From positions 2,604,001 to 2,668,000 of the forward strand of contig JAGYVD010000010.1 in the NCBI GenBank assembly GCA_021209875.1: DNA of 64,000 bases. The letters are read 5' to 3'. Below are positions 1-12,144 of the stretch, in pieces. Within the stretch, counting starts at the first letter, position 1. Each line of letters starts with the position of its first letter. This DNA is from Rosellinia necatrix. Taxonomy: Eukaryota > Ascomycota > Sordariomycetes > Xylariales > Xylariaceae. The position numbers were made by a program, and so were the translations under genes. A model generated the notes under the pieces. That model was given only the letters and a program-made list of their open reading frames with translations, searched no databases and was not told the origin of the DNA.

Positions 1-2357
1 TAACGGATGACTAGACAGGCTGTTAGCCTCGGACCTAGTGATATTGCAGGCCGAAGGCGGACGTGATTGCAAGTGTGGGTCCGCCCGACTTAGATGGCGC
101 TGAGTTGGCGCTCACGCGGTGTCGTTATTTTGTATGGGGGCGAACGTTCGCAGAATGGCGCCTGCTAGGATGTCGGCGTGTGGGTGCTGCTTACACGGTA
201 GACAGGTGTTGTTTATGGACGGACCGGGCAAGACAGCCTCTCATGACATGCAGAGACAGAATATAGATAGAACATGTGCTACTGCCAGCATCCATGTCAT
301 CGTGATTGACGACCGGGATGGCAACCCACCGTACTGATACAGTGACACAGATGTGCAGCCGTCAAATGCTTCTTGCTGGTGTTCATCAGATAGCGAGCCC
401 AGAGCTGACACTATACCCGATCCAGGGCATGTCCTTGCCAGTTGGAGGATCACGATCAGGGATTTGCCTATTTGGACCTGCATTGCTCCAGGGGAACGGA
501 TGGGCCATGCGCCACGGAGCCAATGACCGCCCTATTATCGTCAGTCAGCATCTTCGCCTTCGCACTGACGCCAATGGACGGACGCCATCAAGGCACGGCA
601 CTGTAGTATATGTATACCACGCTCATTTATCGACACTGACCTCAGCTCCCTCCGATCCGCTCTGGTACAGCCCAGTACAAGCCGTCTCGTCTGATTATGC
701 CAGTCATCTGTGATGAGGCAGTCATCTGTGCACACAGATTCCGTGTCGCCGAGCTTGTCTACTTGCCAATGCTCCCGCATCTCAACTCCTTATGTAATCG
801 ACCTATAGCCGGGGTAGGCCAACTGGCTATTATCTAGAGCCTCTCGGAATGTCAGCGGATTGTTGCCCGTCATTTAATATCCCCATTAGGTACTTGGTGA
901 TGATCAGTCCTGTGCCTTGCGCCGAGTTGCCCCCTTCGTCTTCCTTGCCTTCCTTGTCTTTTTTGTCTTCCTTGTCCACCTCGCCTTTGTGCTACCCCCG
1001 AACTATCAGGCCGACGGCATACTGTACCTTCGTCGTTCCTATACGCCACGCCGTCTTGTCTGTCAGCTTCTCGTCGTAGGCCTCTCGGCCCCCTCACCAC
1101 CAATACGACCTACCATCGCCACCGAGAACAAAAGCCAAGCCTGTTGGATCGCACCACCGTCTTAACGAACAGACGGCCTTGTCTCATGCAGAGTGATGAA
1201 TCGCAACTTACGTCTCGAACGGACCGCACAACACCTTGCGCAAAACATTTCTCGCGCGCGGACAAAACACAAACAGAAAGTGTAGATGATTCGCCTATAC
1301 TATAGGTGGCCTTTCCTAAGTAAGCACAATTGGCTGACTACATACCGTAGTCACTAGCATCGGCGAGGCTGCAGTATTTCGTTCAATGAGTAAGCCTTGG
1401 TGATGTCCCTAGACTATCCATCTAACTTTGAGCAGCAGTGTAGGTGACAAGCAGATGCCTCTTTAGCGTGGATAGGGAAATTCATTCTATTTGGTGAACT
1501 GTACCTACGTATCGATTACCTACCCACCCAGAGGAGATAGGTGCCTACCTACCTACCTGGTAGGTAGGTAAGGTAGGTTCATAGGTACTGTTTGTAGGTA
1601 AATACTTAAGCTATAGGTATCCCCGAACCTACCTGATCCCTATTTCTGTGCTTTGTTGGCCGGATCCATCTGCGTGCCTGCTGGCATGCTGCACGGTAGC
1701 TGGCTCCGCGACGGACCGCACACGCAAGTCAAGTGACGTAGTGTAGTTACAGCTACCTGCCTAAGTATGTAACTAGCAGAGGGACCAGAGCGACCCGTAC
1801 ATCAGGCACACTGCGTTAGGTATCGACCTCTCTAACTTCACGCCATGGAAGCTACTGCCCTACACTTCCATGTATGATGCATGATGCGCACATGAATGCT
1901 GTAGCGTGAGTTCGAACGGTATTTAGCTGTGTCGACGCTACCTTAGGTACCTAGGGTTATTGTTATCAGAGTCGCATTTTTGCATCCTCCCTCAGCGCCT
2001 GTCTTACTATTCCTAGACCTCATCCCTGTGCGTTGCCGACCGCCCCCCACGCCTCAATTCCTCCGTTCTTAGACATAACACGCATAACACACAACACCAT
2101 ACAACACAGCCCAACACGACAGCCTCCCCCGAGGATCGCTTATACTTTCCACACTCTCGCACTCCCGCACTCCCGCATTCCCATTCCCCCCCATACTCCC
2201 ATACTCCCATGCTCCCGCACGTAAGCCTGCACAATTCCCCGAGCTCGGTTCCTTCAGATCGTAGCAACCCGATTTAGTCTAGGGACGACATACTTATATC
2301 GAGGCCGATGGCAGCAGCGCCATCCCATGCGGCTGGCCACTAATTTAGACACTAGCT
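1..2357. other. Intergenic region, no supportable gene
   Basis: I see no conserved protein or RNA gene here. The short open frames (for example 306-713 +) have no recognisable motif. Two things stand out. One is a CCTA/TAGG palindrome at 1546-1570. The other is a pyrimidine-rich tract at about 1980-2220 that includes 9-12 bp repeats of the ACTCCC type. The pyrimidine tract lies just upstream of the gene at 2358 and probably belongs to its promoter and 5' leader. Confidence 0.6.
1546..1570. repeat. CCTA/TAGG perfect inverted repeat
   Basis: The left arm 1546-1557 (three TACC units) and the right arm 1559-1570 (three GGTA units) are exact reverse complements around one T. The sequence can form a 12-bp hairpin or cruciform. 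It belongs to the same repeat family as 4768-4830, 14300-14390, 17903-17932 and 36926-36962 in this window. Confidence 0.9.
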
Positions 2358-3827
2358 ATGGCTGATGAAAGCTACCCTTTGTCCTCTACAACGACCGTCC
2401 ATGCCGCCGACCCCTCCCGCGAATCTATTTCCCCCTCTACGAGCAATGCACCGCCAGCAGGCTTTGCGATCCGGCACGCCGCCACCTTTAGTCAGCCCTC
2501 TCCGTTACGTCGCCGTCTGAATGGAAACAACCCGCCACCCCCAACCAATAACGGTCCTTTTACCAACCTCCGGAGACGCAGTTCGACGTACTCGGATTAC
2601 CTGGAGACGAGTGCAGACGAGCTACTCAATCCGAGCAAATCGAATACGAAAGAAGATGAAAAGTCGCCGTTCGTTTACATCCCGCTTACGCTTGCCCTAT
2701 TGCCTGCTGTAGCTGGTGTTTTCTTCGAAAACGGTGCCGCCTTCTTCACAGATTTGATCCTCCTTAGCTTGGCAGCCGTCTTCCTGCACTGGTCAGTAAC
2801 GCAGCCATGGGACTGGTATCATTCCGCCCAGCAGGTCCGTATCGTACAGGACAAGATTCTGTCCGGGTCGGTCTTCGATTCCGATAGCGATCCCGACTCA
2901 GCTCCCGGGCCAGCTACCACGATACCAGAGGATCTCTCCGACGAGCAGGAGGAGAGGGAGCCCGAAGCAAATGCTCAAAACGCCCCAGCTGCCAGAGGCA
3001 GTAGATGGGAGGCACGGCAGAGAGCTGCCGTTAGGGAGCTTTACGTTCACGAAATGATGGCTCTGGCGTGGTGTTTTGCCTTCCCCGTGCTAGGTGCCTA
3101 TCTACTACATACTATCAGAAGCCAACTTTCACGACCATCCGAAGGCTTGGTATCTGACTATAATCTCACTATCTTTCTTTGTGCTGCGGAGGTCCGCCCA
3201 GTCTCGCACTTAATCCGGATGCTTCAACAGCGTACTCTACACGTACAAGCTATTGTTGCCCGGAATCCACACGCTCAAAAAACCGTGACCCATGAGCAAA
3301 TACAGTCACTATGCGCTCGTCTGGATGGACTCGAATCGCGGGAGATATCTAAAGAGTCCTCTATGGGTAATATCGCCCAGGTCGAAGTGCCGCAGAAACT
3401 GGTTGAAAGCTCCGTGGGGCGAGAATTTCGCAAAACTATTCAGCCTGAGCTAGATGCTTTAAATCGCGCCATGCGTCGATACGAAAAGAAGCTCACTCTC
3501 CTGGCCAGTCAGACAGACAATAGGCTGGAGTACGTTGAATATCGGCTCAACGACGCCATCGCGCTCGCTGCAGTTGCTGCAAAGAATAGCCATTCACAAT
3601 GGGGGTTAGTTGGTTGGGTAGCAGAGAAGACGGTTAACGTAGCCATGCTTCCACTACAAGCTGTGACTGCCGTGTTAACATTCCCGTTCCGAACCGCGTC
3701 GACCCTATACCGTTGGAAAGGACAGCAGACGCCCGAAAAGGTCCATCGTCCCGTACGAAATGGCAAATCGTCCGCTCAGGGTAGGGCCGGCTCGGATCGT
3801 GTGCCCACGCGGGTATCCCGGAAATAA
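2358..3827 (+). CDS. Conserved fungal multi-pass membrane protein, function unknown
   Basis: An intronless 489-residue reading frame with an ATG start and a TAA stop. Residues 1-100 are polar, S/P/N-rich and probably disordered. Hydrophobic segments lie at about 105-125 and 128-147, followed by an acidic loop (172-210) and further membrane segments at about 231-252 and 266-285. Residues 310-400 are charged and heptad-like, so a coiled coil is likely. A final amphipathic or hydrophobic stretch lies at about 425-447, and the tail is basic. This architecture suggests an organelle or endomembrane protein with a coiled-coil tether, but I recognise no named family. Base composition matches the neighbouring conserved genes. 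The long spacers on both sides mean its context gives no functional clue. Confidence 0.85.
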   Translation: MADESYPLSSTTTVHAADPSRESISPSTSNAPPAGFAIRHAATFSQPSPLRRRLNGNNPPPPTNNGPFTNLRRRSSTYSDYLETSADELLNPSKSNTKEDEKSPFVYIPLTLALLPAVAGVFFENGAAFFTDLILLSLAAVFLHWSVTQPWDWYHSAQQVRIVQDKILSGSVFDSDSDPDSAPGPATTIPEDLSDEQEEREPEANAQNAPAARGSRWEARQRAAVRELYVHEMMALAWCFAFPVLGAYLLHTIRSQLSRPSEGLVSDYNLTIFLCAAEVRPVSHLIRMLQQRTLHVQAIVARNPHAQKTVTHEQIQSLCARLDGLESREISKESSMGNIAQVEVPQKLVESSVGREFRKTIQPELDALNRAMRRYEKKLTLLASQTDNRLEYVEYRLNDAIALAAVAAKNSHSQWGLVGWVAEKTVNVAMLPLQAVTAVLTFPFRTASTLYRWKGQQTPEKVHRPVRNGKSSAQGRAGSDRVPTRVSRK

Positions 3828-4767
3828 AAGTACTGCTGTCCGTTTTATGATTATTATGAGACTTTGGAATTGGTTCAAATGGGAAATACCACGGTTATTC
3901 TGACTTTCATTTATTACCAGAAGATGCTATTCCTTAATAGTATTACGATTGTATGGATATGGTTTCGGGTATGATTGTGGCGACCTTAATGCGGTTGCGA
4001 CCTGTGCGGTGGAAGCTCTTCTAAATTCGGGTGATTTTAAACCCAAAAATTAAATGAACCAACCGACCCGGATTGGCTCCGGAACGAAAGGAGGAGGAGT
4101 TGGAGCATTTATCTATTTGGCAGAGAAAATCCTCAGATATTCGGGGCACACACGGAAATTCCCTGTCAATCTTAGGGTCTTGAAACCGTGGTGTATGCCG
4201 GATTACTCAGTCGTGTCTGTTTCCCTCGGCTGCATAATTCTCCCTGGATAATTATCTATTCTACTAACAAGACGCGCGAGATCGGAACGGATCTGGAGGC
4301 TCCTTTACCTGCAGGTTATCCATCTGCTACATAGGCATCAATGCTACAAAACGTTGCGATGGCAGCCGAACAGAGTGCCATACGTCTGCACAACTAATTA
4401 ATAATACCCACCTAAGGTATACTACCACCCTGCCGGTGCGGCGGCGTGCGATCTACCAGGCTAACCTCCAGAGAGGGCGATCACGATGCTTTCTTTGGTG
4501 AAGCTACGGGCTAGCCGTGGAATAGGGTTAAGAGGTTGTAGTGTATGATGAGTAAACCCGGTGAATTCCCCGGGGGAACCCGACGAATGACGCGTCGGAA
4601 AGCCCTGGGAAGAAGATACTGAGAGACAAAGGGGTCGGGATTCTGGCACGACACAATGAGCTGCAACAGAACAAACTCGGTACTCGTAATTCATCATACA
4701 TGCTACATAAGGGTCCCATTCTTTTACGAAGCAACCCATGGGACGGCCCGATCGCTTCCGTACCGTC

Positions 4768-4830
4768 TGCCTGCCTACCTGCCTACCTACCTACTTACCT
4801 ACCTACCTACCTACCTACCTACTTACTTAC
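4768..4830. repeat. CCTA/CTTA tetranucleotide microsatellite
   Basis: A run of about fifteen CCTA or CTTA units with few interruptions. Its translation gives the tell-tale Y/L/P-T low-complexity peptide in all three frames, so the overlapping short open frames are not genes. Related degenerate CATA/CCTA units continue at about 5007-5055. Confidence 0.95.
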
Positions 4831-5713
4831 GTATTTACTTCTTTGGGATATCGACGCTGTAGTTATCCCGTATTTTCTCAGCGTAACACAGCATGTGAGG
4901 GCGGGTTTGATACAAATGAATTGCAATTATCGGTATGCAAGTAGGTGTTTTCGAATTTCTCTCGTCTTCTCTGTAGTCGCTCGAACCGAAGGATGTTGCA
5001 TGCATACTTACTTACATACATGCCTACGTACATGCCTACGTACATACACATATACGGCGTCCTAGACAAAGAAAGGAGGGCATGAATGGTGAAATGTCGC
5101 GTCTTGACTCGTTTAATTACCTGGTTATCGAGGACCTGCAATGCCACCCTCCCTATGCATCACACTGCCAGTTTCTAGACTCGTTGTGGCTAGGATGTAA
5201 CGAGGTTTTATACTGGTGGGGCGGGAACGGCAATGGGAAAATGCGCGCGGTGGGAGCTAGACTAGACTGAGCGGTGGGGGTTGAGTTTCTACGCTAAGGA
5301 GCCTAGTGATTCCACTGATCTCCTTGCATTCGTAGACATTCGGAACTAAACTGGGCTAGCGCCGTCTATCAGTGTGCAATAGTCAGTCCACAACCATCAG
5401 GTGGCAGGAAAAGGGCTGAAACTATCTACACGACGAGATGCGAATATGGCGTGGTTGTGATAGATTAAATGTTCGCCAGATATCTAGTGCGTATCGTGCG
5501 GCTGTCGGCTCTTCGCTTGATCTCATCATTACGTACAATATTTATCTCAGCAGAGATTGTTACTTCTCGCCTAGATAGTCGGTAGGGTAGGGGGGCCACC
5601 GGGATTTATTTTAAGGCAGGCCGCCCATGGAATTGGGATGGACGCTAACTGCAAAAGCAATAAGCGACGATCAGCCCGACTGGTGGTGGCGGCCGTGGTG
5701 GGTGTGCTGTCGG

Positions 5714-5762
5714 ACGCCCACCACGCCCGCCACGCCCACCACGCCTACCACGCCTACCATAC
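5714..5762. repeat. 9-bp CCACGCC-type minisatellite
   Basis: About five tandem copies of a 9-bp unit of the form CCACGCCYA or CCACGCCCR, ending at the sequence ACCATACCATG. Confidence 0.8.
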
Positions 5763-5980
5763 CATGTAAGCCGGGTAGACTTGACGCAGCGCCCGCCCGC
5801 CAGTCGTCGTCCCAGCGCCCTCAGAACCCCCCGTGTGTGGTGCACGTTGGACCACGTAAGCCGGTGCACAAGAGGGCATATTCGCCGCTCCCGCTCGTTC
5901 GCTGCAAAGGTGCAAAGTCGGTAACCACAACCATGCGGGGAGAGGCAGTTCCCTAATCGAGGGGCGTTTGCGCCGAACTC

Positions 5981-6010
<30 letters not shown>
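5981..6010. repeat. (GCA)10 trinucleotide repeat
   Basis: An uninterrupted run of ten GCA triplets. On the minus strand it would read as poly-Cys or poly-Ala in short spurious frames. I see no gene that contains it. Confidence 0.95.
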
Positions 6011-6011
<1 letters not shown>

Positions 6012-6954
6012 GGCATGCCTGCGTGCGCGGTCCCTGTCGGTACCTGTCTGGGATATGCCTATGAAAGACGTATACGGACGCACGGGGAGAGATCAATAAT
6101 CAATGCAAGATGACGGGATCGTGAATGGAATAAGCAGGCTCCCGGACGACGAGCAGTAAGACGAGAACGGTCATGCAGATTGGATACCATGTACATCTCG
6201 ATAGTGGACAGGTAGGCGGTTCGTCTATTTACTATGGCATCCCTCTAGCCCGATTTCGACATGGCCTAATACTAGATACCTCCCGACTATGCGGTGGCGG
6301 CGCCCTCAATACGGGCTGGGTAGTGTATGATCGGGTTGGCATAGGCACGCCCAGCTCTGACCGTTGGTTGGTTGTCCCATGCCATGTGCACACGAGATTC
6401 AGTAAAAAGTTCCTTGCGTCATGCTGTTTTGAGGATGAAGCCTAAGCCAAAGATCATAGCTAAAAGATCATGGCCAAAGACCATGGCCAAAGAACAACCA
6501 TCGCGACGATGGGTAAATAAAAAAAAAAAAGATCAGCATCACAATGACACCACGCGGCGTAACACACCTACGATCTACGGATTCTAGCATGGATATACAC
6601 GACCAGATACGTGGACGAGAGATACAGTAGGTAGTGTATAGTTACCCTATCATGGATCTGTTCACAAGCGCTAGTATCTATCACTACTACACTAGTAATT
6701 GTCACCTACAAGTGTTCTCGTCCTATCCCGGACACAAAACAGGGGCTTTAATGATGATGAGGCGAGTCACCAATCGTATCACGCACGAGCCGCGAAATTG
6801 CCCAATCCGGAAGGGTGCTTTTCGAGTGAGGTGGGGCCGCGATCGGGTGGCCGGCTAATTTTGGGGCTAGCTGGACGGTGGGACACCTGGCCGACTTACC
6901 CCTGACTTTGCCGGACAGGTACCAGGCTTAGCACCTTGGCGGCCCTGACAGCGG

Positions 6955-7062
6955 CCAGACAGGCGGAACAGATGTGACAGACGTGACAGACAGACAGAAA
7001 GAAGCAGAGACAGACATGCAGACGAGACAGACCACCTAGACAGACAGAGACAGACAGACAGA
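6955..7062. repeat. Imperfect GACA/CAGA tract
   Basis: A purine-rich tract built from AGAC and GACAG units. It is interrupted but continuous for about 100 bp. Confidence 0.85.
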
Positions 7063-7451
7063 GGGAATGAACTCCCCGCCGGACTTCCCACGAGGCAGGA
7101 GAGAAGAAGGCAGAGTTTGGGTCCGATAGGTAGGTCCATAGACTAGAGCACTTCTCATAGGTAAGGTGCCATGTAGATCTCGGGCCCCGGTCGATTTCTC
7201 CTTCGGTGGTCCGACCTGCATCCAAACCGTTCAACGCGCCTAGCCTTGCTCCGTCCAATAGTCCCCAGCCAGCGTCAATGCTAATCTCCCGCGACCCAAC
7301 CACCATGCAGCATTCGGCACCAGTCATTGGGCGCCGCATCGCCGCTTGTCCATCGCTCGCCCACCCCCATCCAGCCAGCAGCCCGCGAGATGTGGGACGA
7401 AGGAGATGCGGAAAGGCAAGAGAAAGCGTGCGTGGATGGCGTTGGCGACGG

Positions 7452-7530
7452 GCAGCTGGGAGCTGGGAGCTGGGAGCTGGGAGCCGCTGGGAGCTGGGAG
7501 CCGCTGGGAGCTAGTCACTGGGAGCTACTA
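7452..7530. repeat. CTGGGAG minisatellite
   Basis: About eight copies of a 7-bp GCTGGGA unit. Two copies carry an extra CCG, which gives a higher-order pattern. It is followed by a CTG/GCTGCTG stretch (about 7540-7580). Confidence 0.9.
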
Positions 7531-8459
7531 CTAGTTAGCTGCTGCTGTTACTGCATGGCTTCTGCTGCTGTTGCTGCTGCAAAGCCCATCGCCAAGCCGC
7601 GACAGCTCAAGAGCCGGCTACGTAGCGATGCAGGTCGCAGCACTCGCATTGAAAAGTCTCCCACGCTTTCGGGCGGACAGACTGAATAAGATTATTCTAG
7701 TGTAGAGACGAGAGCCCTCCTCCCACCCCCGGACTGGAGTCGCCTGGTGACCATCGTGAGGGTGTGATCGGATCAGTGGTCATCTTGGGTGTCTAGCTGA
7801 TCTTGGGTCTTGTTCCTTAGTCGACGTCGAATCCATCTTCCAATCGTTCGTGGCAAGCTATTTTCGCATGAACGCCATCGTCTGGACGGGACATTGGCCT
7901 AATATATCCTCTCGTTTCAAACAATTCGCACCCTGATATTGTTTGATCTTCCCATCTATCCCGCTCGGACGTTTGACCATCCTAGTCGGTTGCACTACAG
8001 TCGATACCGCAGCTCTCACTACCAGATCCCGTGGCAGGTCGTGGCCCTTATACCCTCATACACTACCCTTTAGACCGCTTAGTCCACTGCCGTCTCTAGC
8101 TTATTTCACTCTTGCCTTCGCCTTCTGCATACTGGCCGGCCGTCCCGACTGCTACCCTCCCACCTAGCCTGAACATATCCCGCCTTCTCATTGCTAGCGC
8201 GGCCCGAAGCGGCTGTTTCGTCCAAGAAACAGATCCTCTCTTCATCTTGAGACTTCTCCCGCTGGCAACTTGAAATATTCCTCCAATCTGATGAACCGGG
8301 ACCCCTGATTATTGAAGCCTATTTTTACGATGAATTAATACGGGCAATAGATCTTAGGATACTAACTAAAGTGCCGCTGGATATCGAGGGTTTTCCTCAT
8401 ATACCCCTAGGGTCTGGCTCACCTATACGCGGGGCATCCACGTCCTGCCAGTCGCCGCC

Positions 8460-11400
8460 ATGACTACACGATGGGGCTATCTCTGGGCGTTGCTCTTCTT
8501 ATTCCTACATCTTCAAGCTGTAGTAGCGAGCCCCCTCCAGTTGTTCCCGCGACAGGATACCGCACTCACGGCGACAAGAGCCCCAACAGCGACAGCAACA
8601 GCAACTGGAAAGGAGGACACTATTTCACCCACAGTAACTGACAAACCCGATGGGACAAATAGACCAACAGCCACCGTTAGTACCTCATCGGCAACCTCTT
8701 TTCCTTCGGCCATAAACGGGAACCGTCCGAACAACTCGAGCTCCATAACAGATCTAGGTTAGTTTGGCATACACAACCTGATTAATTGTAAGATTATTGC
8801 TTGATAATAGAATGCTGACCAGCGCCTTAATTTCCTTAGATCCAATTCCGGAAGGTCAGCTACCTCTACAACCCAGACTCACTCCAGGATGGGGGGTCGC
8901 CGGTGCCCTCCTCCTGATCACCGGCGCTACGTACACCTTGGTTGGTATCAAGAACGCCTGGTTACACACGTTCTTCTCCACAGCCTTCCTCTCCGGCCTT
9001 AGTGTTACCGTCTTGATCGTGTATGTAATGACGCCGCCCGTGTCAGCCGCGATCGAAGGGGCGTACGTGGTGGCGGCCGTTGTGGCTGGTCTTATTCTAG
9101 GCGGAGCTGCCACCGTATTTCGTGAGATTACCGAGGGCTTGGGATGCCTTTTGGGTGGATTTTGCATCTCGATGTGGTTATTGGCGCTTCAACCCGGCGG
9201 CCTACTCCCTGCGGCACCAGCCAAAATTATATTCATCGCCTCCTTTTCGGTCGGCAGCTATGGATTTTACTTCAGCCATTATACCAGGCCATACGCGCTG
9301 ATGGGCCTGATGTCGTTTGCCGGTGCGACCGTAACAGTCGTTGGTATCGATTGCTTTAGCCGTGCGGGTTTGAAAGAATTCTGGGCCTACATTTGGAACC
9401 TGAACAAGGGGCTCTTCCCATACGAGGCGAACACTTATCCTCTAACCAAGGGTATCCGCGTCGAAATTGCGCTTACCGTGGTTTTTGCGATCATAGGTAT
9501 CATTTCCCAATTAAAATTGTGGAAAGTTATTCAGGAGCGCCGGGCGAAGAAACTGGCGCAACAAACCGAGGCGCAACGGCAGCGTGATGAGGAAGAGGCG
9601 AATCTAGGGCTACAGATTGAGGCACAAACCGCAAGGGAGCGTCAGCAATGGGAAACTGTCTACGGTGATGCGCCGCCACGAAGCCCCACCAAATCCGATG
9701 ACTCGGGGGTAGAAGATTTAGACGACGAGAAAAAAGGAGGCATATCCCCAACTGCTGTTGGGAACGCGTCTTCGGATTCGGATGGTGATAATATCGAGAT
9801 GACGGATCTTCCTACGTCACAGTCTGCAAGATCGGTTGACCCTGCAGGGGAGGCTGCCGATGGAATCATGACGACAGATCAAGATGACGAAAATAAAGTC
9901 ACCATTAAAGTTGCAAGGGACACTGAACATCAGGACGTGTCCTCGACTGCTGACCCAGACGAAAAGGTTTGGGTGACGAATGGTGATGGCGAAGAACGAC
10001 CAAGCTCACCGACGTCCTTGCAAGGAGCTTCGAAGCCACCCGGGCCGTCGGTCACCCCGCTCCCATTCAAGATCCCGAGCGGGTTGGATGAGAATGATAG
10101 CCGTTCATCGATTGCCACCTATGCTGACGAAGATGACGGAGACTACGTGCTCAGCAACAAATCCTCGAGATTATCATTGACTAACCGGCTCTCGGCCAGC
10201 TCGGGCAATCTCTTGAAAAGCCTGTCTCAGCGGACAACTCGTTCTCAAATGCCGCAACAAAAAGCGGGAGAGTTTGGAATGCAGCAGCATCTAGGATGGA
10301 CGGAAAGCACTGAAGGGCTCGTTGAAGACCCGAAACGTCATAGTGATGCGCTATCTCTTGCTGTCACGATGGATCGCTCAAGTTACGACGGCGATGACGA
10401 TCCGAAACCCAATGCTGAATCAGTATCTATACCCGCAGTCACGGTTGATCTCGGAGGAGAGGCCGCAGAGGCCAAGCCAACTGTGCCAACTGCGCCAACT
10501 GTAGATCAGACAAGCGAAAGCGAGATGACGTTAAAGCCTCCCAATTCTGGGCGGCGGGCGAATGACGGGCCTACATCGTCAGCCGAGACGATCGGGACCG
10601 AGATTCTGAATCCCTCTGCTATGAACTTGTCCTCAGGCGACACATCTAAAAGAAACAGTTCAAACCAAAGCACTAGAAAGACAGGGAGTACCAACGACAA
10701 CAGCGCTCCGACCGACATGAACGCCGTCGAAGGGACTTCAGAAAGTTCTCAACCTCCAAAATCCGCGACTCCATCGATGGCTTCAGTCAGCGTGAGCCTC
10801 ACCAAAGACCGGCTCCCTTCAGCTCTGCCTCGGGTAGCTTTATCATACCGAACAAACGAGTGGGCAAAACATTTGAGCACGGCAGAGGCACCCCCACTGG
10901 AGCAATTGCAGCTGAACGATTATCCTGAACTCCAGAAGGATGGCACCCAAAAGACCGAGACGGTTGCGCCAGTTCACGTTGAGGACCTCCAGCAGACGGT
11001 CTCTTCTACCGTGGCCCCAACAGCGGCCGTGGGCCAAGCCGCCTCTCTTCCATATCGTTCAACATCCCGGCTATCTTCACACACTTCCCAGCCAAAAGCA
11101 CATGTACAGGCTAGCTTAGCCATCCTCACAGGTACGGGCCCAGAAGAGGGGGCTCAGGAGAGTTCGGGAAAACCCACGCCGCCGATCTTACCTCAGGCGG
11201 GACGCAGTTTCAAAAACAAAAGACAGAGAGGGTCGAGTGAGTTATACAGCCGGCCAGTCCAAGAAGAGCGTGGTAGCCAGCCTCTTCCCGCTGAGCAGTC
11301 TACGCCAGTAGATGGCGAGGGAGCCTCGACGCCGAACTCGCTTTCTCCTTCCCCTATTCCGTTCGCATCTGTACCTGGTGTGGTTTCGTACTCTAGCCCG

Positions 11401-12144
11401 CAGACCCTTCTCGGTAAGCGCGAGATGTTCCTCCGCAATAGGTCCCAGTCCCAGTTACTGTCCACACCACCAATCCAAGAAGGCCCAGAACAGGTGACAC
11501 GATCGATCAGTCGCATATCATACAACGCGACGCCGCCTCCGCCACCATCTGTAACAGCTCAAGACGCAGACAATATTCCGTTGAGTCAACGAAAGCAGCT
11601 CATACGGCAGAACAGTGTGCAATCAGGTTATTCGGTGAATTCCACCGGAGGCCGGCCACAGCAGGGTGCCCCGATGAATACACCTCAGCCTCAGTCTTTT
11701 GTGCCTTACGCTGCTCCGCGTATCAACACCATCACGGCCGAATCATCAAACTTCGACTCCCATCAACCGCACCGAGGCGGCCCGCGAACCTCGCAAGCGG
11801 AACGCGACGCACGATTATCTCAATTCCGACAATCCGTGGCAGCCGAATTGCGGTCGCCGCCACCGGCGGTGCAAAAAGTTCGCGAAACACCGCTGCTCCA
11901 GTCCAACTCTTCGACTTCCCTGCTGGGACCGTCAAATAGCAACGCTGAGATCACTCGGGCCCTGGACCAGTCGCGCAATGCCATGATGTCACAACGGGAC
12001 CAGGATGCGCAGAAGCGAGAGATGGACCGCTGGGAGAAGGAACGGCACGAACGTGCTTTTGAGGAGCTCATGCGACGCGGTGATCTCCTAGATGCACACC
12101 GCGAAGCTCTGCGGCGGATGCAAGGGGGCGTTAAACACGAATAG
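8460..12144 (+). CDS. DUF4203-type multi-pass membrane protein with long disordered tail
   Basis: Exons are 8460-8757 and 8840-12144. The 82-nt intron has a GTTAGT donor and a CTTAG acceptor in phase 1, and the spliced product is 1200 residues. A signal peptide covers about residues 1-23 (hydrophobic core, then VVAS), followed by an S/T-rich lumenal stretch (about 30-98). About seven hydrophobic segments lie between residues 112 and 345 and match the DUF4203 (TMEM198-like) family known from fungi. From about 350 to 1140 the protein is acidic, S/T/P-rich and without predicted structure. The last 60 residues are a charged helix or coiled coil. The expected topology places the tail in the cytosol. 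Known fungal homologues share this layout, but their role is not established. The first exon alone would be an orphan secreted peptide, and the splice joins it to the membrane domain in frame. Confidence 0.9.

Larger units (their letters stand above)
3828..8459. other. Long repeat-rich intergenic region, no supportable gene
   Basis: These 4.6 kb hold no reading frame with a recognisable domain. They are unusually rich in simple repeats: a CCTA tetranucleotide array (4768-4830), a 9-bp CCACGCC-type minisatellite (about 5714-5762), a GCA triplet run (5981-6010), an AGAC/GACAG tract (about 6955-7062) and a CTGGGAG minisatellite (about 7452-7530). The last 500 bases (about 7940-8459) are pyrimidine-rich and probably include the promoter and 5' leader of the DUF4203 gene. 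Confidence 0.6.

Noticed and set aside
4768..4830. Regular repeats considered as a CRISPR-like array
   Set aside because: The unit is 4 bp without spacers, a simple microsatellite in a eukaryotic genome.
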